Source: Elusimicrobiota bacterium (lineage in GTDB: Bacteria > Elusimicrobiota > Elusimicrobia > UBA1565 > UBA9628). Taken from it: a DNA stretch of 64,000 nt. Both the position numbers and the translations under genes were made by a program. Where the stretch lies: NCBI GenBank assembly GCA_016182905.1, contig JACPFR010000018.1:62001-126000 (forward strand), in the 5' to 3' direction. Below, piece after piece: positions 59,163 to 64,000 of the stretch (position 1 is its first letter; every line of letters starts with the position of its first letter). The notes under the pieces were generated by a model. That model had not been told where the DNA came from and made no database searches. It saw only the letters and a list, made by a program, of their open reading frames with translations.

Positions 59163-60602
59163 ATGATGAAAATCCCTCTTTTCGCCGCCGTCGTGCTCGT
59201 CGCCGCCCTTTCGCCGTTGCGCGCCGCCGCTCCCGCCGGCGATGCCGCCCTGCGCGCGTCGCTCGAGAACGTGCTGACGATGTCCGACGAGGACTATCGC
59301 GACGCGGCGAAGAGCGCGCCCGCCGGGGCGAGCTGGGCCGGGCTCGAGCGCCCGGCGCTGCTGCGGACCGGATTCAAGAGCCTCGCGGCGTCGCGCCGCA
59401 AGCTCGCCGTCGAGGCGGGCCTCATCGCCGCGGGACGCGAGATCGAGGCCGACGCCAAGGCCGCGGGCCCCGACGCGGACCTGCTCCAGGAAACGGGCTG
59501 GTGGAGCGACGTCAACGCCTGGGCCGACTCGCACCGGTACCAGTACCGCGGCCCCACGGCGGTGGCCGCCGTGCGCGGCGGGCGCAAGCTGTCCACCGAC
59601 GCGGATAAAGAGGTGACGCGCCTTCTGGCCGCCGCGGACAAGGGCAACCACCTCGAGGCCGCGCAGGCCTACGACCAGATCGCCGGAATGTTCGCCCCGG
59701 CCGCGCCGGCCCCCGCGTCCGTGCCCGCCGCCAAGGCCTTGTCCGCCAAGGAGATCTACCAGCGCGCCGCGCCGTCCGTCGTGCTCATCCTCGCCGCCGA
59801 GAAGGAGGGCGCGGGGGAGCTCGGCACCGGCAGCGTCGTCGAGGGCGGGCGCATCCTCACGAACGCCCACGTGGTGGTCAACGACAAGACCGGCCGTCCG
59901 TTCTCGGCGGTCCGCGTCTACCTCAAGCCCGAGCGCGTCAGCGGCGACACGAAGCGCGACCTGCAGGGGCCCATCACCGCGAAGGTCGCCCGCTTCGACC
60001 GCGGCCTCGACCTGGCGCTCCTCGAGCCCGAGACCAAGGTCAAGGCCGGCGCGCTGCCGCTCGGCGACGACTCGTCGGTCGAGCCCGGGGACTCCGTCGT
60101 CGCGATCGGCCATCCCGAGCAGGGCGGCCTGTGGACGCTCACCCAGGGCGTGGTCAGCACCGTGATCGCCGACCTCGGCGGGGTCAAGGGCAAGGACGCC
60201 TTCCAGACCGACGCGAGCATCAACCGCGGGAACTCCGGCGGGCCGCTGCTCGACCGCTCGGGCGCCATCATCGGCGTGAACACCTCGATGGCCCGCAAGG
60301 CCGCCGACGGCCTCACCATCACGAGCGTCAACTTCTCGGTGAAGTCCTCCGTCGCCCGCCGCTGGATGGGCGGCGAAAGCGCGCCGCCCGTCGCCGTCGC
60401 GGCGGCCGAGGCTCCCGTCGCCGAGGCGCCCGTCATCGAGGCTCCGAAGGCTCCCGTCGAGCCGCCGCCCGCCCCGAAGACGAAGCCCGTGATGCTGACG
60501 CCGCAGGCGCCTTACCGCATCGAGAACGTCCTCGAGGCCGAGATGAGGGAGATGGAGGACCTCGAGGGCGAGATGCGCCGCGAGATCGAATCGCGCCGCT
60601 AG
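59163..60602 (+). CDS. Exported S1C (DegP/HtrA-like) serine protease without PDZ
   Basis: 479 aa with a signal peptide (ending LRAAA). Residues ~25-195 are a helical domain I do not recognise. The trypsin-like domain (~200-400) has the His in RILTNAHVVV, the Asp in RGLDLALLE and the Ser in INRGNSGGPLLD. The C-terminus is Pro/Ala-rich with a final coiled helix (ENVLEAEMREMEDLEGEMRREIE) in place of PDZ domains. Envelope quality control or a specific cleavage role is inferred. TATTGT lies 6 nt before the ATG. Confidence 0.85.
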   Translation: MMKIPLFAAVVLVAALSPLRAAAPAGDAALRASLENVLTMSDEDYRDAAKSAPAGASWAGLERPALLRTGFKSLAASRRKLAVEAGLIAAGREIEADAKAAGPDADLLQETGWWSDVNAWADSHRYQYRGPTAVAAVRGGRKLSTDADKEVTRLLAAADKGNHLEAAQAYDQIAGMFAPAAPAPASVPAAKALSAKEIYQRAAPSVVLILAAEKEGAGELGTGSVVEGGRILTNAHVVVNDKTGRPFSAVRVYLKPERVSGDTKRDLQGPITAKVARFDRGLDLALLEPETKVKAGALPLGDDSSVEPGDSVVAIGHPEQGGLWTLTQGVVSTVIADLGGVKGKDAFQTDASINRGNSGGPLLDRSGAIIGVNTSMARKAADGLTITSVNFSVKSSVARRWMGGESAPPVAVAAAEAPVAEAPVIEAPKAPVEPPPAPKTKPVMLTPQAPYRIENVLEAEMREMEDLEGEMRREIESRR

Positions 60603-60609
60603 ACGCTTC

Positions 60610-60795
60610 CTAGAGCAGGAAGAGGAAGACGCTGGCCAGGGTCAGGAACGCGCCCGAGAACATGCGCGAGACGCTGGCCTCCCTGCGGCCGGTCGTCAGG
60701 TAGTACATCCCGACGGCCATGAGCACGACCGACAAGGACATCTTCCCCATGACCTTGGGGGTGATGACGAGCCAGGGCTTGGCCCCTTCGCTCAT
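60610..60795 (-). CDS. Small two-helix membrane protein
   Basis: 61 aa: short N-terminus, helix VMGKMSLSVVLMAVGMYYL, a basic turn TGRREAS and helix MFSGAFLTLASVFLFLL. The ATG overlaps the stop of the HEAT-like gene (ATGA), which is the main evidence for translation. Function unknown. Confidence 0.65.
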   Translation of the reverse strand: MSEGAKPWLVITPKVMGKMSLSVVLMAVGMYYLTTGRREASVSRMFSGAFLTLASVFLFLL

Positions 60796-61838
60796 TTCTT
60801 GAGGCCCTCGGCGTTCTCCAGGACCCACTTCTCCCAGCTCGCGTAGTCGCGGCGGTCGTAGGCCTTCTGCGAGAGCTGCCCGAGGACCGTGTAGGCCAGG
60901 TCGTGGCTGCCGGGCTCCGAGAGCTTGAGGATGTCGACGAGGCGGGGCGCCGCCGCGAGGATCTTTCCGCGGGAGCGCGCGTCGTCGACCATCGGCACGA
61001 GGAGGCCGAGCGTCTTGCCGCGCGCGGAGCCGCTCGGGTCGTCGAGGAGGGGGACGATCATGTCGGCGTCGACGCGCAGGTCCTTGCGGTGGTTGATGAC
61101 GTCGGCCAGGATCTGAAGGCCCGCCCCGCGGACGACGGGAGACGGGTCCTTCAAGGCGGCGAGGCAGGACTCGATCACCTTCTCGCCGCGCGAGCCGTAG
61201 CTGAGGACGAAGAGGGCGGCGGCGCGCTTGTCGGCGTCGGCCTCGTGAGCGAGCACCGTGCGCAGCTCCCGCTCCTTGGACTGGGCCCCGACGACGAACT
61301 TCTTCTGGAGCGCGTCGAGCTCGGGCGTCGCCCCGCCCCACAGGCAGTAGAAGCCGGGGCAGTCGGGACGGTCGATCGGCATCTGGCCGCGGCGGGTCAG
61401 GGCCGAGCCGAGCTCGTAATAGCTCTTCCAGGCGGCGAGCAGGCCCTCGGGGTCGGCCGTGTTCCGCTTCGGGGCGGGCACGAACGCGAGGCGGCCGCGA
61501 TCGGCCTCGTCGACGACGTCGAAGGTGACGTACATCGCGTGGTCGACGGAGGTGAAGTACTCGGAGATCGTGAGGCCGGCGTAGGCGACGCCCGGGATCT
61601 TGGCGGCCTCGCGCTCGATCCCCTTGCGGATGACCTCGGCCTTCTCCGCCGAGGCGGGGCGGCGATGGTTGCGGAGGACGACGATCTCGGCGATCCTCTT
61701 GCCGAACAGCTCCTTGGCCTTGTCCGGCGTCAGCACCGACGAGCGGTAGACGTCGAGGCCGCGCAAGGTCGCGGTCGATTGGGCCCGCGCCGGGGAGGGC
61801 GCGGCCGCCAGCATCAGGAACATCGCTATGGTCATCAT
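60792..61838 (-). CDS. Exported HEAT-repeat-like protein
   Basis: 348 aa with a signal peptide (LMLAAAPSPARA|QS). Residues ~30-130 are a mixed domain (VAYAGLTISEYFTSVDHAMYVTFDVV). From ~200 on, repeated helix pairs (VIESCLAALKDPSPVVRGAGLQILADVI, MIVPLLDDPSGSARGKTLGLLVPMV) are HEAT-like. Probably a periplasmic scaffold. TATAAT lies 8 nt before the ATG, back to back with the epimerase promoter. Confidence 0.7.
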   Translation of the reverse strand: MMTIAMFLMLAAAPSPARAQSTATLRGLDVYRSSVLTPDKAKELFGKRIAEIVVLRNHRRPASAEKAEVIRKGIEREAAKIPGVAYAGLTISEYFTSVDHAMYVTFDVVDEADRGRLAFVPAPKRNTADPEGLLAAWKSYYELGSALTRRGQMPIDRPDCPGFYCLWGGATPELDALQKKFVVGAQSKERELRTVLAHEADADKRAAALFVLSYGSRGEKVIESCLAALKDPSPVVRGAGLQILADVINHRKDLRVDADMIVPLLDDPSGSARGKTLGLLVPMVDDARSRGKILAAAPRLVDILKLSEPGSHDLAYTVLGQLSQKAYDRRDYASWEKWVLENAEGLKK

Positions 61839-61874
61839 CGTCCGGGATTATAGCCATTTTGCTATCGTCGTTCC

Positions 61875-62924
61875 GTGTCCAGAACCGCCGTGGCGTCCGC
61901 GCGCGTCTTCCTCGTGGAATCGAGGCTCAAGCGGCCCTTCATCACCGCCCAGGGCCGGAGGGAGTCGACCGTGAACGCGGCCGTCCTCCTGCACCTGAAG
62001 GGCGGCGCGGAAGGCTATGGGGAAGCGTCGACCTCGATCGCGCAGAAGCACCTGACCCCGGCCGCCCTGCGCCGGGCCCTCGAGAGGATGGCCGTCCGCG
62101 CCCGCGGGCGGGACGCCCGCGACTGGCGCGCGCTCGTCGACGAGGCCTGGGCGCGGCACGGGGACCTGAGCCCCGCGGTCGCCGCCTTCGAGGCGGCCCT
62201 GCTGTCGGCGCTGGCGGCCGAGGCCGGGACGGACCTCGCCCGCTGGCTCGGCGGGGCGTCCCGGCGCCTCGAGACGGACCTGACGATCTCGGCCTCGAAC
62301 GACCCCGAGGAGACGCGCTCGGCCGCCGCCGAGGCCGCCGCCGCCGGCTACCGGACGCTCAAGGTCAAGATCGGGGGGAGGGCGGACGACGACATGGCGC
62401 GCGTGCTCGCCGTGCGCGCGGCGGCGCCGAAGGCCCGCCTCCTGCTCGACGGCAACCAGGGGTTCACGCCGGCGGGGGCGCTGCGCTTCGTCTCGGCGGT
62501 GCTGAAGACGGGCGCGGACGTGGAGCTGTTCGAGCAGCCGACGCCGAAGGGGGACCTCGCGGCGCTGGCCTTCGTCTCCCGGCGCTGCCCCGTCCCGGTC
62601 GCCGCCGACGAGAGCGTCGCGACGCCGGCGGACGCCGCGCGCGCCGCGGACGCGGGCGTGACCGCGATCAACGTCAAGCTCGCGAAGTCGGGCGTCTCCC
62701 GCGGGCTCGAGATCGCGGCGGTCGCGCGGGCGGCGGGGCTGCCCTTGATGATCGGCTGCATGGCCGAGACCGCGCGGGGGCTCGCGGCGAGCGTCCACCT
62801 GGCGCTCGGCACCGGCTTCTTCCGCTGGCACGACCTCGACAGCGACGTCCTGCTCGTCGAGGACGCGGGAGAGCGCCGCGAGGCCGGCTGGGTCCGGCGC
62901 GGACGCTTCGCGTCCTTAGACTAG
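61875..62924 (+). CDS. Dipeptide epimerase (enolase superfamily, L-Ala-D/L-Glu epimerase-like)
   Basis: 349 aa from GTG, 6 nt after TATCGT. Enolase-superfamily sites are LKVKIGG (KxK, catalytic Lys), metal ligands Asp in LLLDGNQGF, Glu in ELFEQPT and Asp in VAADES, second catalytic Lys in INVKLAKSG, and substrate loop GCMAET with HDLDSD near the end. The LDGNQG...GCMAE form is that of dipeptide epimerases, linked to murein-peptide recycling. Divergent from the HEAT-like gene; convergent and overlapping with the phosphoesterase. Confidence 0.88.
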   Translation: MSRTAVASARVFLVESRLKRPFITAQGRRESTVNAAVLLHLKGGAEGYGEASTSIAQKHLTPAALRRALERMAVRARGRDARDWRALVDEAWARHGDLSPAVAAFEAALLSALAAEAGTDLARWLGGASRRLETDLTISASNDPEETRSAAAEAAAAGYRTLKVKIGGRADDDMARVLAVRAAAPKARLLLDGNQGFTPAGALRFVSAVLKTGADVELFEQPTPKGDLAALAFVSRRCPVPVAADESVATPADAARAADAGVTAINVKLAKSGVSRGLEIAAVARAAGLPLMIGCMAETARGLAASVHLALGTGFFRWHDLDSDVLLVEDAGERREAGWVRRGRFASLD

Positions 62925-63824
62925 CTCCCACCAGCGGCGCTCGCGCGCGTCGTGGGTGGGGAGGATCACCAGGCCCTGCGGGATGTGGAACACCTTGCCG
63001 TCGTGGGAGTGCACGCGCTCGCGGATGCCGGAGTGCGTGATCTCGACGGTCAGGTAGTGATGGAAGCTGTCCGAGTTGCCCGAGGGGAACAGCGCCGAGC
63101 CGCCGCCGCCGGTGAGCACGTAGCGCACGCCGCCGTGGTCCTGGACGCCGAAGGCGTGCACGTGGCCCATGTAGACGCGGCTGACCTTCGCCGCCGAAAC
63201 GATGTCCGCGAACTCCCGCGAGCCGCCGATGAAGCCGCCGAGCTCGTGCACGCGCCCGACTCCGCCCCACAGGCTGAGCTGGACCGGGGGCATGTGGGTG
63301 AACACGATCTTGCGCCCGGGGAAGTCGAGCGCCATCCTCAGCCACTTGAGCTGGGTCCGGGTCACGCGCTTGGCGCTCGAGTCGAGGACCACGAAGCGCA
63401 CGCCCGCGTGGTCGAAGAAGTAGTTGGGACGGCCGAACAGGCCGCGGTAGAGGGTGGAGTGGGATTTCCCGTTCGGCCGGGAGCGGTCATGGTTGCCGAT
63501 CACCGTGAGGTAGGGGCGGCCCGTCCAGGCCCGGCGCAGGTGGCGCAGGAAGCTCTCGTAGTTCGACCGGGTGCCCTTGCTGACCATGTCCCCGAGCTGG
63601 ACCGTGAAGGTCAGGTCCTGGGACTGGAGCTCGTGCATCTGGTCGTGGAACACGCCCTCGCGGTTGAACAGCTTGCGGTAGATCCAGAAGCGGGAAGGCT
63701 CGACGTCGCCGAGCACGGCGAAGGACACCTTGTCGCCGCCGTGGCTGGGCAGGCGCGACAGGCGGCGCAGCTGCCGCTCGGTGCGGAAGCGGGAAGCCAT
63801 CAGGACGAGCTTCTCCGGGACCAT
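62916..63824 (-). CDS. Calcineurin-like metallophosphoesterase
   Basis: 302 aa with the five metallophosphatase motifs: FAVLGDVE, VQLGDMVS, VIGNHDRS, VFTHMPP and YMGHVHAFGV. No signal peptide or membrane segment. Substrate unknown; cyclic nucleotide or phosphodiester hydrolysis is usual. The start ATG at 63824 has TATCCT exactly 6 nt before it, so the in-frame ATGs at 63830 and 63860 lie in or before the -10 and are rejected. The 3' end overlaps the epimerase by 9 nt. Confidence 0.87.
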   Translation of the reverse strand: MVPEKLVLMASRFRTERQLRRLSRLPSHGGDKVSFAVLGDVEPSRFWIYRKLFNREGVFHDQMHELQSQDLTFTVQLGDMVSKGTRSNYESFLRHLRRAWTGRPYLTVIGNHDRSRPNGKSHSTLYRGLFGRPNYFFDHAGVRFVVLDSSAKRVTRTQLKWLRMALDFPGRKIVFTHMPPVQLSLWGGVGRVHELGGFIGGSREFADIVSAAKVSRVYMGHVHAFGVQDHGGVRYVLTGGGGSALFPSGNSDSFHHYLTVEITHSGIRERVHSHDGKVFHIPQGLVILPTHDARERRWWELV

Positions 63825-63858
63825 ACCCATAGGATAACGGTTTTGATAGGATGCCGCC

Positions 63859-64000
63859 ATGCTCAGGGAGCTGCGCGGCCTCGCGCGGGAGACGGCGGTC
63901 TACGGCCTGTCCACCGTCCTCGGACGGCTGCTGAACTTCCTGCTCACGCCGCTGTACTCGCACCTCCTCGAGCCCTCCGACAACGGCGCGATGCAGTCGA
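63859..64000 (+). CDS. Start of a polysaccharide flippase-like (MATE/Wzx) membrane protein, cut by the right edge
   Basis: 47 codons: GLARETAVYGLSTVLGRLLN then FLLTPLYSHLLEPSDNG. The VYGLSTVLGRLLNFLLTPLYSHLL helix is the usual first segment of oligosaccharide/O-antigen flippases. TAGGAT lies 6 nt before the ATG; its promoter is back to back with that of the phosphoesterase gene. Confidence 0.7.
   Translation, partial: MLRELRGLARETAVYGLSTVLGRLLNFLLTPLYSHLLEPSDNGAMQS

Noticed and set aside
63825-63860. Upstream in-frame ATGs (63830, 63860) for the phosphoesterase
   Set aside because: They fall in or before TATCCT; 63824 is exactly 6 nt after it, matching the window-wide rule.

Overview
The window is 64 kb of very G+C-rich DNA (roughly two thirds or more G+C by eye), densely packed with genes on both strands. 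It reads as the chromosome of a free-living, diderm (Gram-negative-type) bacterium. The evidence is outer-membrane beta-barrels, a TonB-dependent receptor, lipoprotein signal peptides, a periplasmic di-heme peroxidase, LolA-like/LolD-type genes and DsbD-type redox genes. An oxygenase of phenylacetate catabolism, the di-heme peroxidase and an extradiol dioxygenase suggest access to oxygen. The phylum cannot be fixed from the sequence. A DUF3738 protein, long-form IspG and DUF5939-type cyclase would fit Acidobacteriota, Elusimicrobiota or similar high-GC lineages, but this is only an inference. There is one tRNA gene and no rRNA, CRISPR array, transposase or prophage.

Layout. 1-3.6 kb (minus): aldehyde dehydrogenase, two crotonase-family genes and a PaaA-type oxygenase subunit cut by the left edge, together a ring-epoxidation (phenylacetyl-CoA-type) catabolic cluster. 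3.7-10.1 kb (plus): degenerate membrane kinase, Fur-box-controlled di-heme peroxidase, thioesterase, aminotransferase, MsbA-like exporter, HAD phosphatase. 10.2-17.2 kb (minus): lipoproteins, FGGY kinase, RecB/Cas4-like nuclease, RadC, and an ECF sigma/anti-sigma/RseB-like operon. 17.3-23.7 kb (plus): two histidine kinases with a response regulator, beta-barrel, MFS transporter, OsmC, acetate kinase. 23.8-25.3 kb (minus): MmsA. 25.4-31.1 kb (plus): a small membrane protein with a symporter-GGDEF-EAL fusion, then a cobalamin riboswitch and its TonB receptor. 31.1-40 kb: NAD(P)-binding protein, YgiD-like dioxygenase, alpha/beta hydrolase, VapBC, M3 peptidase, AI-2E-type permease, GH57-type hydrolase. 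40-50.9 kb (plus): class III cyclase, DNA glycosylase, an outer-membrane-lipoprotein/ABC permease/ATPase/beta-barrel set, and a TlpA-DsbD-thioredoxin redox set. 50.9-64 kb: aminopeptidase, long IspG, VOC proteins, RDD protein, unusual SDR, HTH regulator under a 32-bp palindrome, DAACS symporter, tRNA-Arg(UCU) with partial copies, S1C protease, HEAT-like protein, dipeptide epimerase, phosphoesterase, and the start of a flippase.

The most striking signals lie outside the standard annotation. (1) At 17 genes a TANNNT hexamer sits exactly 6 nt before the start codon, which implies widespread leaderless transcription and corrects several starts. (2) A ~101-bp inverted-repeat element (45024-45124) supplies the start codon and signal peptide of a beta-barrel protein. 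(3) A perfect consensus promoter is nested in a terminator hairpin whose loop is the -10 box (31140-31193). (4) Truncated sense and antisense copies of tRNA-Arg sit beside the intact gene, and one supplies the stop codon of the neighbouring CDS. (5) Short perfect hairpins recur just after stop codons in a fixed orientation. (6) A perfect 32-bp palindrome precedes an orphan HTH gene. (7) A sodium-symporter domain is fused to a degenerate GGDEF and an intact EAL domain.
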